Source of the DNA: Erythrobacter litoralis
GTDB lineage: Bacteria; Pseudomonadota; Alphaproteobacteria; Sphingomonadales; Sphingomonadaceae
Direction of reading: 5' to 3'
Assembly: GCF_029760855.1 (NCBI RefSeq)
Contig: NZ_SOSI01000006.1
Span: forward strand, 62,001-126,000
DNA length: 64,000 bases
Shown: positions 27,805 to 36,605 of the stretch, piece by piece
How positions within the stretch are numbered: the stretch's first letter is position 1
Layout of the letters: every line of letters begins with the position of its first letter
The notes under the pieces: generated by a model
Database searches by the model: none
Seen by the model: the letters and a program-made list of their open reading frames with translations, nothing else
What the model was told of the DNA's origin: nothing
Position numbers and translations under genes: made by a program

Positions 27805-28706
27805 GCCGTCGCCGCTCCTTCTGCCGTAGGAGAGTGCGAAGATTTCAGTTTCGGCCCAAGGTCTTCGATACGATAGCCCTCAGGATAGACCTGCGCCACG
27901 AGCTCGCTGAGCATGTCCGGTCTTCCGTCCGGCAAGGGATCCTTGCTTGCCAAAGCCTTCATCGCAAGATGAGAGATCGTGCGATCCAGCCTGTTCGGAA
28001 CCTCCAGTCCGCACGCTTTCACAATGCGCGGATCAAGGGTCGAAAGGAGAATTTTGCGCATGATACCGCGCAAGGGCCTGGGTGCGAGTCCCGTGTACCA
28101 ATCGAGCGTGATCTCAGCCATTTCCTTGTTCTGAGGCTCAAAGAATAGCTGCGTTTCGAAATAGTTATCGACGAATTCACGCATCTCGACTTCGGTCTTC
28201 GGAAGCGGCTTGCGCGAACCGAAGGCACGGGCCTGTCGGTCGTAGTAGAGGCGCTGGGCCTCCCTTTCCTTGGCGGACAGTTCGCGCCAGCCGTACTTGT
28301 CGAACAGGTCCAGCGTGAAGATCAGTGGGTCGCAGCCAACCAGCACGAAATCATCGGGATGGATATCATATTGGGCATGAAGGGCATTGACCTTCTGTGC
28401 AGCCTTGCGGCCCTCGGGTGTGCCGAACCCATGGGTGTGAAGCGTCGAAGAGAAGAGGATCGTATCAACCGCGCGCTTCGCCACCCTGTTGGTCAATTCA
28501 CCGGTCGAATGGAGGATGCGCGACATTCGAGGCGCCGCAAATGTCGTCATAAAACCCGCGAACGGCACGGGGAAAATAATCGACAGAAAGTCTGCGGAAG
28601 TGAGCCCACCGATCTCGAGCCAGTCCTTCTGGAGATTGAGGGTTTCCATCCGCCGCTGACGCGCATGGCGATCCCCCTCTCCCAGCCATGTCTTCGGCTT
28701 GCCCAA
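27801..28706 (-). CDS. MpaB-type oxygenase (DUF2236 / rubber-oxygenase-related)
   Basis: 301 residues, starting at TTG 28706, supported by AGGAG (plus-strand CTCCT at 28714-28718). The all-helical core shows the family's features: an R..T...  ..HG segment, VNALHAQYDI with a conserved His, FDKYGWRELSAKEREAQ, and the late ARPLRGIMRKIL region. The family includes MpaB (cleaves an isoprenoid C=C in mycophenolate synthesis) and latex-clearing protein Lcp, both haem-dependent oxygenases. Oxidative cleavage of a prenyl-like chain is possible. It is first gene of the unit with the old yellow enzyme. Confidence 0.75.
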   Translation of the reverse strand: MGKPKTWLGEGDRHARQRRMETLNLQKDWLEIGGLTSADFLSIIFPVPFAGFMTTFAAPRMSRILHSTGELTNRVAKRAVDTILFSSTLHTHGFGTPEGRKAAQKVNALHAQYDIHPDDFVLVGCDPLIFTLDLFDKYGWRELSAKEREAQRLYYDRQARAFGSRKPLPKTEVEMREFVDNYFETQLFFEPQNKEMAEITLDWYTGLAPRPLRGIMRKILLSTLDPRIVKACGLEVPNRLDRTISHLAMKALASKDPLPDGRPDMLSELVAQVYPEGYRIEDLGPKLKSSHSPTAEGAATA

Positions 28707-28738
28707 GATTAAACTCCTGCATCTTCACGCTTGCAATT

Positions 28739-28752
28739 CAGGTATCTCTATT
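28739..28752 (+). promoter_or_regulatory. copy E of the island-wide dyad
   Basis: CAGGTATCTCTATT between the MpaB-like start (28706, minus) and the nitronate-monooxygenase-like start (28814, plus). AATT also precedes the core, giving AAT..AGGTATCT..ATT symmetry. Confidence 0.6.
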
Positions 28753-28813
28753 TATGGATTTCTCCGAGATCAACTGACAATCTGTCCGGCATGACAGACT
28801 TTGGGAGCAGGCC

Positions 28814-29785
28814 ATGCAGACGCGTTTCACCGAACTGATGGGTATCGAGCATCCGATCATGATGGGAGGCATGATGTGGGTGGGTCGCGCAGACCTCGCG
28901 GCAGCCGTGTCCGAATCCGGTGCATTAGGCACTATCACGGCCCTCACCCAGCCAACGCCGGAAGATCTGCTTGCCGAAATCGAAAACGTCCGCGAGTTGA
29001 CGGACAAGCCCTTCGCAGTAAACCTGACGATCCTTCCACGAATGAGCGGAGCGCCTTATTCCGAGTACCGTCGTGCGATCATCGAAGGAGGCGTAAAAAT
29101 CGTCGAAACAGCAGGCAACAGGCCTCAGGAGCACATCAACGATCTGCGAGCGCACGGTATTAAGGTGGTGCACAAATGCACATCGGTGCGTCACGCCGTA
29201 TCGGCCCAGAAAATGGGTGTCGATGCAATCTCTATCGACGGCTTCGAGTGCGCAGGTCACCCTGGTGAAGACGATATTCCCGGCCTGATCCTGATCCCTG
29301 CCTGCGTCGACAAGATCGACATTCCAGTCATCGCCAGCGGCGGTTTCGGCGATGGTCGCGGTCTTGTCGCGGCGCTTGCCCTCGGTGCCGACGGGATCAA
29401 CATGGGGACGCGCTTCTGCGCTACGCAAGAGGCCCCCATTCACGACAACTGCAAACAGGCATTCATCGACAATGACGAGCGGTCGACCAACCTGATCTTC
29501 CGCAACCTGCACAATACGGCTCGGGTCGCGAAAACAGGCCTGTCAGATCGAGTAGTCGAAATACTCGCCCGCCCCGAGGCGAAATTTGATGATGTGGCCG
29601 AATTGGTGCGCGGCGTGAAAGGGCGCGAATTACTAGAATCAGGCAATATGGACGCAGGCCTTTTCTGGGGCGGTCAGATCCAGGGCTTGATCCATGACAC
29701 GCCTAGGGCCGGCGAACTTGTTTCGCGCATCATGGACGAAGCCCACGGCATCATCCGAGAGCGTCTGAACGGCCTCGCTGCCTGA
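28814..29785 (+). CDS. nitronate monooxygenase / 2-nitropropane dioxygenase-like flavoprotein
   Basis: 323 residues of the FMN-dependent TIM-barrel family. The N-terminus is GIEHPIMMGGMMWVGRADLAAAVSESGALG. GFECAGHPGEDD holds the conserved GxExGGH-like His site, and IASGGFGDGRGLVAALALGADGINMGTRF binds FMN phosphate. Family members include nitronate oxidases, quinone reductases and enoyl reductases, so the label is provisional. It forms a single-gene unit with its own dyad copy upstream. Confidence 0.88.
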   Translation: MQTRFTELMGIEHPIMMGGMMWVGRADLAAAVSESGALGTITALTQPTPEDLLAEIENVRELTDKPFAVNLTILPRMSGAPYSEYRRAIIEGGVKIVETAGNRPQEHINDLRAHGIKVVHKCTSVRHAVSAQKMGVDAISIDGFECAGHPGEDDIPGLILIPACVDKIDIPVIASGGFGDGRGLVAALALGADGINMGTRFCATQEAPIHDNCKQAFIDNDERSTNLIFRNLHNTARVAKTGLSDRVVEILARPEAKFDDVAELVRGVKGRELLESGNMDAGLFWGGQIQGLIHDTPRAGELVSRIMDEAHGIIRERLNGLAA

Positions 29786-29807
29786 TCCCAGCTTTCGATG
29801 GCCTCGG

Positions 29808-30650
29808 TCAGTAGACGGATGGGCCCGCCATAAGCCCTCGCACAAGACCCTGCGCTTCGCGGATCATCTGGGTATCGAGACCGACCTTCTCGGCCGTCTC
29901 GAGAGCCAACAGCAGGTCCTTCTCTCCGATCCCGCCCTGACTAGCGAACAATTCTTCGCGTTCGGGCGATGAGGGGGCTTGCAGCTTGCCTCCGATGATC
30001 GCCCCCATCGTGGGTGTCAGATTGCCATTGGCACGCATAACGGTGAGCAATTGATCGAGTTCGACACCGCTCTTGATGGCAAGTGTCGCTCCCTGGAGCG
30101 CGATCACGATCTGCACCCATGTCACCATATTGTTCGTGATCTTCGTCGCCATACCGGCACCAAGTCCACCCATGTGCGAGAACTCGGTCGCAAACGTTTG
30201 CACAACCGGTTCGGACCGCTCAATGTCCTCAGCCTCACCGCCAAGCATACAATAGACGAATGCGTCATCCGTCGTCTGTCGCGTACGCGAAACCGGAGCA
30301 TCGATCGTTGCGATGTCTTTCTCTGCCAGTTTGCTGGCAATGTCCTTGAGCGCCTCGACAGCGATGGTGCTGTGGATCGCAACAAGAGCTCCTTGCGCGA
30401 GCGCGTCGGCCATCCCGTTTTCGCCGAAGAGCACGTCACGCACCTGTGCATCGTCGCGCACACAAATGCAGGCAACTTCGATCCCGGCGGCACAATCGGC
30501 TGGCGAACTCGCGATACGCGCCACGCCCTCGAATGCCTCGGTCGCTTTGGGGAACGGATCGTACACCGACAGATCATGCCCGCCCTTGGCGATCAACTTC
30601 GCCAGCGGAGCGCCCATGCTCCCCAAACCTATGAAAGCCACCTTGGTCAC
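29808..30650 (-). CDS. NAD(P)-dependent beta-hydroxyacid dehydrogenase (3-hydroxyisobutyrate dehydrogenase family)
   Basis: 280 residues with GTG start after an AGGAG. The nucleotide motif is GLGSMGAPLAKLIA. The family's substrate segment reads IDAPVSRTR, a variant of DAPVSGG. AGMATKITNN contains the catalytic Lys and Asn. It would oxidise a beta-hydroxy acid or its thioester, or reduce an aldehyde. It is third gene of the CMD-MFS-dehydrogenase unit. Confidence 0.9.
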   Translation of the reverse strand: MTKVAFIGLGSMGAPLAKLIAKGGHDLSVYDPFPKATEAFEGVARIASSPADCAAGIEVACICVRDDAQVRDVLFGENGMADALAQGALVAIHSTIAVEALKDIASKLAEKDIATIDAPVSRTRQTTDDAFVYCMLGGEAEDIERSEPVVQTFATEFSHMGGLGAGMATKITNNMVTWVQIVIALQGATLAIKSGVELDQLLTVMRANGNLTPTMGAIIGGKLQAPSSPEREELFASQGGIGEKDLLLALETAEKVGLDTQMIREAQGLVRGLMAGPSVY

Positions 30651-30676
30651 TCGTATTCTCCTGTCGCGTGTTCCCG

Positions 30677-31885
30677 TCAGCCCTTATCGGCTGTTGCTGG
30701 CGCCACAACCGTACCGCGTTTCATCTCTATCAGCATGTAAAGCGTGAGGCAGAACGACATGGCAGCAATTGCGAGCAATGTTGCTGAGATTCCCGCTACT
30801 GCATTTATGCCTTCGAGCGCGAATTGCGTGAGAAACGGACTGCCGTAATATACGCCTTTCATGAGCCCGACCACGCGTGCACGTGAATGGGCTGGCGCGA
30901 TCGAGATGGCGTAAATGGAAAGGTTCGGTGTCATCAATCCAATCGCCGCACCCTCGATCGTGAGACCAACAGCAGCCGTTATCGGATCAGGGGCCAGCGC
31001 TACGATTAAAAGGCCGAAAGCCGATATTGCCCCGGAGACCGCAAAGACCTGGTTGACAGACAGCCATTTGCGCACCCAGCCATACGAAAATGCAGCTATG
31101 AACACGACCATCACGTTGGGAATGTAGTGATAAGCCAGTTGTTCAGCCGAGGTGATACCAAGTTCGCGAAACCGGAACGGCCAGTACAGGACCGTTCCTG
31201 TGGCCAGCGTACCGCCAATAGTAGCAAGAAGCGCCGTCTGCCCCAGTCGAGGAATAGCTCGGATCAGACCCATCAGGTTCGTCTGCTCAGGAACTTCGTC
31301 CTCAGCCGGATCTCTCTTCGGGATGCCCAGCACCGCCAGCAGGAGCACAGGGAGAGATACGGCATAGACGAGGAAGCCGTTGCGCCAGCCGGTATCGACG
31401 AGCGCTCCAGCCACGGGGTTAAGTAAAACCACAAACAACACGGCAATAGAGGCATTGAAACCGACCCACTTGCCTTGCGCCTTGTCGTCGAAGTTGTCCG
31501 CGATGATCGCGACATATGTGGCTGTCATCGCCCCTGATGCAAAACCGATGACAAGCCGCGCGGCAATCAGCTGCCAAAGCTCAGAAACCAGCATTGCGCT
31601 GAGCCCGAAGGTCGCAAAGAGGGCAACTGCAGCAACGAGTACGAACCTGCGACCAACCCGATCTGCGATATACCCACCGATCGGCGCGCCGAGCATCATG
31701 CCCAGACCTGCGGCGGTAGCTACCATGGTAATCAGCAAATTGCTCTCGCCACCGCCTCCGAAAGCCTCGGAGATCCCGGGAAGCATTACCGAGATGGTGC
31801 CGGTCGCTATGCCCGGCAACACACCGCCAAACAGGAGGACCGCCTTACCCGCCCAATTCAGCTGCCGCGTGGGGGCGCTCGTCAC
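30677..31885 (-). CDS. MFS transporter
   Basis: 402 residues with around 12 membrane segments. The loop motif GAPIGGYIADRVGRRFVL between segments 2 and 3 is the classic MFS signature A. GTG start overlaps the upstream CMD-family stop by 4 bases. A 26-base gap separates it from the dehydrogenase gene. Inner-membrane uptake of an organic acid or efflux is likely. Confidence 0.92.
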   Translation of the reverse strand: MTSAPTRQLNWAGKAVLLFGGVLPGIATGTISVMLPGISEAFGGGGESNLLITMVATAAGLGMMLGAPIGGYIADRVGRRFVLVAAVALFATFGLSAMLVSELWQLIAARLVIGFASGAMTATYVAIIADNFDDKAQGKWVGFNASIAVLFVVLLNPVAGALVDTGWRNGFLVYAVSLPVLLLAVLGIPKRDPAEDEVPEQTNLMGLIRAIPRLGQTALLATIGGTLATGTVLYWPFRFRELGITSAEQLAYHYIPNVMVVFIAAFSYGWVRKWLSVNQVFAVSGAISAFGLLIVALAPDPITAAVGLTIEGAAIGLMTPNLSIYAISIAPAHSRARVVGLMKGVYYGSPFLTQFALEGINAVAGISATLLAIAAMSFCLTLYMLIEMKRGTVVAPATADKG

Positions 31886-32298
31886 GATGCTGCTTCGCGC
31901 GGAGTTCCGGCGCCTTCAACGCCCTCTGCGGCGCATTTCGCGATCACCTTTTCGATCGCGAGATAACACGGCGAAGTCGCAGGAAAACCGGCGTAGGGAA
32001 GTGCCATCATCGCTACGTTTCGGAGGGTGTTGGCATCCATCTCACCGTTCCGCAGCGCACATTCCGCATGGATCGTCACCATGTTGTCATGCCCTGCCAT
32101 GATCAACCCACCCAAGATGACCAAGCGCTTGTCGCGCATGGATAGGTTGTCATCGAAATTACCCCAATAATCGTGGAACATCTTCATCGTAAGGCCGGCG
32201 AAATTGGACGGCTGAATGTTTGGCGGCATGGGAACGACGCCACGGTAGCAGTCTTCGAAAACCTGCTGGCCATGCTCGATGATTTCTTCTTCGGTCAC
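31882..32298 (-). CDS. carboxymuconolactone-decarboxylase-like family protein
   Basis: 138 residues with a GTG start after GGGAGAGA. It shows the CMD-like helical repeat (LSMRDKRLVILGGLIMAGHDNMVTIHAECALRNGEMDANTLRNVAMMALPYAGFPA). There is no CxxC pair, so it is not AhpD-like. The His in TIHAECAL corresponds to the usual position of the active-site region. It could be a decarboxylase or lactone-handling enzyme. It is the promoter-proximal gene of a three-gene minus-strand unit. Confidence 0.85.
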   Translation of the reverse strand: MTEEEIIEHGQQVFEDCYRGVVPMPPNIQPSNFAGLTMKMFHDYWGNFDDNLSMRDKRLVILGGLIMAGHDNMVTIHAECALRNGEMDANTLRNVAMMALPYAGFPATSPCYLAIEKVIAKCAAEGVEGAGTPREAAS

Positions 32299-32360
32299 TT
32301 GTCTCTCCCTCAGCAGCTACCGCTGCATGTTCGCAGCAGACCTAATATGCCTGCACCTAA

Positions 32361-32376
32361 AGATATACCTCTTTTT
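32361..32376 (-). promoter_or_regulatory. copy F of the island-wide dyad
   Basis: Minus-strand AAAAAGAGGTATATCT, 62 bases upstream of the CMD-family start. The core has two extra bases (AGGTATATCT), which here gives a near palindrome. Confidence 0.45.
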
Positions 32377-32472
32377 GCGAGCTACCCGTCCAAGATTATC
32401 CGCTAGAAGACGCCTGCAGTAAGCATGCCTAGGATTAACCGGATCACACGCATCGCCTTCCGTTAACACAAA

Positions 32473-32487
32473 AGAGGTATCTTTTTT
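32473..32487 (+). promoter_or_regulatory. copy G of the island-wide dyad
   Basis: AGAGGTATCTTTTTT, preceded by AAA; on the opposite strand it mirrors copy A. It lies in the gap between the CMD-family unit and the CitE-like gene, 174 bases from the former. Confidence 0.5.
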
Positions 32488-32766
32488 AATGACTGAGCCA
32501 TCCGCTTGCGTTACCAAGCGTGATAGTAGGATGCGGTTCTGACGATCGGAGCCGAAGAGGGAGTACAGACTGTGAGGCATTCGACCACCGAGCCACGTTC
32601 GAGAATGGTACAGGTCGGATACGACGTTGTCTGGCTGCAGGTCGACGACAAACCAGTGAGTCCTGAACCCAGAAAGTTACAAGCTTGGCAAAATCCGGCT
32701 CTCCGTTTGATCCGTCGCCTGTTTGGGCACTAGTATCCAAAGGTGGTGAATGAGGTCAGGCAAGGC

Positions 32767-33672
32767 ATGGACCTTCATGAAACTCCGACAATGAACGGTT
32801 GGAAGCAGCCAAATCGAATGAGATCGCTTCTGTTTGTTCCCGGCGATTCTGAGCGCAAGATCGCTAAAGCTACCTCAGTTGGTGCGGACGCTCTGATCCT
32901 AGATTTGGAAGACTCTGTAGCCTCGAACGCGAAGTCCGTGGCTAGAAAAACAGCTGCAGATCTACTGAGTCTTGAAGATCGACCAACTTCCATTTGGGTC
33001 CGCGTCAACTCTCTCGACACCAAGGATGCGATGCACGATCTCGTAGCGATTGTGCCTCACAAACCCGATGGTATAGTCCTCCCGAAGGCGACACCTCGGG
33101 AAGTAGAAGTTCTTGCAAACTATTTGACCGCTCTAGAAGCGGCTGCCGGACTCGATACGACCACCACCCCCATTCTAGCAGTTGGCGGAGAAACAGCTTC
33201 CTCGCTTTTCGATTTCGGCAACTTCGGCGGGCTGCAAAGACTGTTAGCTATTACATGGGGCGCCGAGGACTTCGCGAATTCGTTGTCGAGCTCCAAAAAT
33301 CGCGATTGCCATGGGGAATTTTTGGACCCTTTCAAATTGGCAAGGTCGCTTTGCCTGGCGGGGAGCCGAGCTGCGGGCGTTGCCGCAATCGAAACAGTAG
33401 ATCCGAACTTCCGCGACTTGACGCAATTTGAAAGTTCCGCTCGCGCAGCCGGAAATCTGGGGTTCGACGGGATGCTGGCGATACATCCTGATCAGGTCCC
33501 GGTTATCAATCGGGTATTCGACAAGTCTAAGGTCGATGTCGGATGGGCGACAAAGGTCGTCGACTTATTCAATGCAAATCCGAACGCAGGTGCTCTATCG
33601 CTAGACGGAAAGATGATCGACATCGTTCATTTGAAAGCAGCCAGAAAAATACTGGATAGCCAAGAAGGCTGA
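32767..33672 (+). CDS. CoA ester lyase, CitE/HpcH family
   Basis: About 301 residues. RSLLFVPGDSERKIAKA, the LILDLEDSV metal site, WVRVNSLDT, ITWGAEDFA and GMLAIHPDQVPVINRVF follow the CitE/malyl-CoA-lyase TIM-barrel order. Activities include cleavage of malyl-, citramalyl- or similar beta-hydroxyacyl-CoA. ATG 32767 is chosen because GAGG lies about 11 bases upstream; GTG 32743 and ATG 32791 are alternatives. Codon choice (many T- and A-ending codons) differs from neighbouring genes, suggesting a separate acquisition. Confidence 0.82.
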   Translation: MDLHETPTMNGWKQPNRMRSLLFVPGDSERKIAKATSVGADALILDLEDSVASNAKSVARKTAADLLSLEDRPTSIWVRVNSLDTKDAMHDLVAIVPHKPDGIVLPKATPREVEVLANYLTALEAAAGLDTTTTPILAVGGETASSLFDFGNFGGLQRLLAITWGAEDFANSLSSSKNRDCHGEFLDPFKLARSLCLAGSRAAGVAAIETVDPNFRDLTQFESSARAAGNLGFDGMLAIHPDQVPVINRVFDKSKVDVGWATKVVDLFNANPNAGALSLDGKMIDIVHLKAARKILDSQEG

Positions 33673-33831
33673 TGTCATTTTGCCCCCGACCTGAGACTTG
33701 AGAGTCCAATGCTTAACGGTTTCGATAAGCGGGTCGTTCGCAAGATCAATCATCGATGAACCCAAATGGCCGAAACCCTCGTGCCGTCACACGTCCGTTG
33801 GGCGACCGCGTCTCGCCCAAGCCAATTTGCA

Positions 33832-35019
33832 TCAAGCATGTGCCCCTAATTTCGAAGGCAAGTTCTTCACGCCGCGTACGTTGCTCATGACCGCCCTCTC
33901 CGCTCGGGAGGGGTCGCAAGAGAATTTCGGGAAACGCCGCGTCAGCTCTTCGAACACGATCGTCAGTTCACGCTGGGCCAAATGAATTCCGAGACATTTA
34001 TGCACGCCGAACCCGAAATAGACCGATCTTGGGTCGGTAAGTCGCGTGACATCGAACGACTCGGGAGCATCGAACGCGTCGGGATCCCTGACAGCGCTGC
34101 CTGTCAGCAGCATGACGCGCTCGCCTTTGGGGATCGTCACGCCGTGCATCTCTACCTTGCGCGTAGTGGTCCGCCCCTGGAGGTGCGAAGGCGGATCGTA
34201 GCGCAAGATCTCGTGTATCGCTCGGTCCATTAGTGATGGTTCCGCAACAAGCGCTTTCCATTGACCCGGGAAATGATGAAACGCCATCAATCCGTTGGGA
34301 ATGGCCTTTGCCAGCGTCTCATGGCCTGCAAAGCCCAGCTCCATGAAGCGAACGCCGATCACTTCGTCGCTCATGGTGACGATATTGCCATCCTCGGCTA
34401 CCTGCTCGTCGGCAATCAGCATCGAGATAACATCATCCGTCGGATTGGCCCGTCTTTCTGCGGCAAGGCCGATGTAGAGACCGGTAAGTTCCATGCTGGC
34501 CATCATCGCATCTTCGGGACTCGTGCCCTCGCCGCGCGCAACTACGCGGTTGCACAGGTGGTGGATTCTCTCACGATGTTCCACCGGAATACCCAGCAGC
34601 TCACTAATGACGTCCAAGGGCAAACGAACCGAAAACTGGCTGACCAGATCGCATTCGCCGCTCGCGCCGTGTTCTTCATATAACGCCTCGAGCAATTCCA
34701 CCGCGCGCTTGCGAATGAAGGTATCGAGCGCCTCCATCCTAGCCCGGCTGAACATCTTGACGACGAAGCCTTTGGCAATGCCATGCTCCGGTTGGTCCTT
34801 CAATATAAGCAGGGGCCGGCCGGCTTCGAGGCCTTCGATCGTCACCCCGCCTGAACTGCAGAAGGTCCTGGCATCGCGGTGGGCGGCGACCACGTCCTCG
34901 TAGCGCGAGAGCGCCCAGAAGTTCATCTCAGTGTTATGGAAGACCGGCGCTTCCTCGCGGAGACGCGCGTAGACCGAATATGGGTCCTCAGCATATTCCC
35001 TGCTGTACGGATCGAACAT
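33832..35019 (-). CDS. cytochrome P450
   Basis: 395 residues, the normal length of soluble bacterial class I P450s. The I-helix oxygen-activation motif is GFAGHETLA. The ExxR motif is EILR, and the haem loop FGFGVHKCLG places the ligand Cys at about 342. It would hydroxylate a hydrophobic substrate with electrons from a ferredoxin. A dedicated reductase is not seen and the Rieske ferredoxin at 20473 is the only carrier in the island. It is divergent from the aldehyde dehydrogenase, with a dyad copy between. Confidence 0.95.
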   Translation of the reverse strand: MFDPYSREYAEDPYSVYARLREEAPVFHNTEMNFWALSRYEDVVAAHRDARTFCSSGGVTIEGLEAGRPLLILKDQPEHGIAKGFVVKMFSRARMEALDTFIRKRAVELLEALYEEHGASGECDLVSQFSVRLPLDVISELLGIPVEHRERIHHLCNRVVARGEGTSPEDAMMASMELTGLYIGLAAERRANPTDDVISMLIADEQVAEDGNIVTMSDEVIGVRFMELGFAGHETLAKAIPNGLMAFHHFPGQWKALVAEPSLMDRAIHEILRYDPPSHLQGRTTTRKVEMHGVTIPKGERVMLLTGSAVRDPDAFDAPESFDVTRLTDPRSVYFGFGVHKCLGIHLAQRELTIVFEELTRRFPKFSCDPSRAERAVMSNVRGVKNLPSKLGAHA

Positions 35020-35063
35020 GTCCGGCTCCTCGGTCTATGTTATTGGCTTGTGTAGCGCACCCA

Positions 35064-35080
35064 AAGAGGTCACTCAATTG
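35064..35080 (+). promoter_or_regulatory. copy H of the island-wide dyad (diverged core)
   Basis: AGAGGTCACTCAATTGG, with the same CTCAATTGGCA tail as copy B near 6955. It sits 44 bases from the P450 start and 50 bases from the aldehyde dehydrogenase start. Confidence 0.45.
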
Positions 35081-35130
35081 GCAAATGGCAGCCTATGATG
35101 GATTGAGACGCTGTCGGTGGAGACTGATTG

Positions 35131-36600
35131 ATGTATCCTAATACAAAGCTCTTGATTGACGGCGAACTTCGTGATGCCGAAAACTGTGCCACTTATCCGG
35201 ATATCTCGCCCTGGAACGGCAGCGAGATTGGCCACGCTGCAGATGGCGGCATGGAAGATCTGCAAGAGGGGATCGCTGCAGCACGTCGGGCTTTTGACGA
35301 CACCGACTGGCCCACCGACCACACAAAACGCATCGCCTCCTTGCGACAATACGCAGATGTGCTGAAAGCCAATCGCCAGCGTTTCGCCGACCTCGCGCGC
35401 GACGAGGTTGGCGCTCCTGGTGCCACCGTTTTTTCGGCGGCTTGCGATGCGCCTCTCGGCATGATCGACGGTTGGCTAGATTTCGCCGAAGGATACGAGT
35501 GGGAACAGGATATAGGCACTGCCGAGATGTTCGGGTTCAAGAGTCGCCGCAAGGTGTGGAAGGAGGCCGTTGGCGTGGTTGCTGCAATCACGCCCTGGAA
35601 CGTTCCTAACCAGATCAATATAGCAAAAGTGCTGCCTGCACTCGCTGCTGGCTGCACCGTTGTCCTCAAGCCTGCACCTGAAACACCGATGTGCGGCGCC
35701 CTTCTGGGAGAGCTGGCCGTTGAAGCCGGTCTGCCCGCGGGCGTTCTCAATGTCGTGACCAGCGCCGATGCCGCGACAATCGGGGCAGCCCTCGTTGCCG
35801 ACCCGAGGATCGATGCCATCTCTTTCACCGGGTCCACCGCCACGGGCAAGACGATCATGGCATCGGCTTCGCAACGCGTCGCAAAGGTTTTTCTCGAGCT
35901 CGGCGGAAAATCAGCCAGCATCATACTCGATGATGTCGAGGATTTCGCGAAGACCGTCGCAGGCGGAGCCATGGTCTGCTTCCATGCCGGCCAGGGATGC
36001 GCAACCATCACACGGCTTCTCGTTCCGCGCACGCGCCATGATGAGGCCGTCGCTATCCTTAAGCAAGCATTTGAAAGCATCGAGTACGGCGATCCCAGCT
36101 CACCGATGCAGATTATGGGCTCGCTGATCTCCGAACAACAGCAGCAACGCGTTCTGGAATACATCGCGATCGGCAAGCAGGAAGGCGCCACGCTCGTGAC
36201 CGGCGGCGGCATTCCTGCGGACAAGGCCGAGGGATTCTTCGTCGAACCCACGCTTTTCGCGAATGTCACGAACGATATGCGCATCGCCCGCGAGGAAATT
36301 TTCGGGCCGGTCCTGGTCGTCATCCCCTACGATGACGATGTGGACGCTGTGCGTATCGCCAACGATAGCGATTACGGCCTTTCGGGTGCTGTCCACTCTT
36401 CGAACATGGAACGCGCCCTCGCCATTGCGCGACGCATCCGAACCGGCACGTTCAGCATCAATGGGGGTATGTGGTACGCTGGCGACGCGCCCTTCGGCGG
36501 CTACAAGCAGAGTGGCATCGGGCGCGAGTCCGGAGCGGAAGGCTTCGAAGAATATCTCGAGACCAAATGTGTTGCCATGCCCGAACCAAGTCCGGCCTGA
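35131..36600 (+). CDS. aldehyde dehydrogenase (NAD(P)+-dependent)
   Basis: 489 residues from ATG 35131, with GGTGGAGA upstream; the in-frame TTG at 35128 is less likely. ITPWNVPNQ, the FTGSTATGKTIM NAD site, catalytic Glu in LELGGKS (about 255) and the nucleophile Cys in HAGQGC (about 289) are all present. The GPVLVV and PFGGYKQSGIGRE C-terminal motifs are standard. It oxidises an aldehyde intermediate to the acid. Five bases separate it from the GMC gene, which likely supplies that aldehyde. Confidence 0.95.
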   Translation: MYPNTKLLIDGELRDAENCATYPDISPWNGSEIGHAADGGMEDLQEGIAAARRAFDDTDWPTDHTKRIASLRQYADVLKANRQRFADLARDEVGAPGATVFSAACDAPLGMIDGWLDFAEGYEWEQDIGTAEMFGFKSRRKVWKEAVGVVAAITPWNVPNQINIAKVLPALAAGCTVVLKPAPETPMCGALLGELAVEAGLPAGVLNVVTSADAATIGAALVADPRIDAISFTGSTATGKTIMASASQRVAKVFLELGGKSASIILDDVEDFAKTVAGGAMVCFHAGQGCATITRLLVPRTRHDEAVAILKQAFESIEYGDPSSPMQIMGSLISEQQQQRVLEYIAIGKQEGATLVTGGGIPADKAEGFFVEPTLFANVTNDMRIAREEIFGPVLVVIPYDDDVDAVRIANDSDYGLSGAVHSSNMERALAIARRIRTGTFSINGGMWYAGDAPFGGYKQSGIGRESGAEGFEEYLETKCVAMPEPSPA

Positions 36601-36605
36601 ACGCC

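Larger units (their letters stand above)
32299..32766. other. 468-bp intergenic control region
   Basis: Lies between the divergent CMD-family unit and the CitE-like gene. It is AT-richer than its surroundings and holds dyad copies F and G. I see no credible coding sequence; two short minus-strand open frames here lack start sites, codon preference and recognisable motifs. Confidence 0.6.

Noticed and set aside
32317..32740. Two minus-strand frames in the CMD/CitE gap
   Set aside because: No motif, poor codon use and they run across the dyad copies; treated as non-coding.
33673..33831. Possible decayed transposase between the CitE-like and P450 genes
   Set aside because: A short stretch looked IS-like at first, but no inverted ends, target duplication or transposase motif could be identified.
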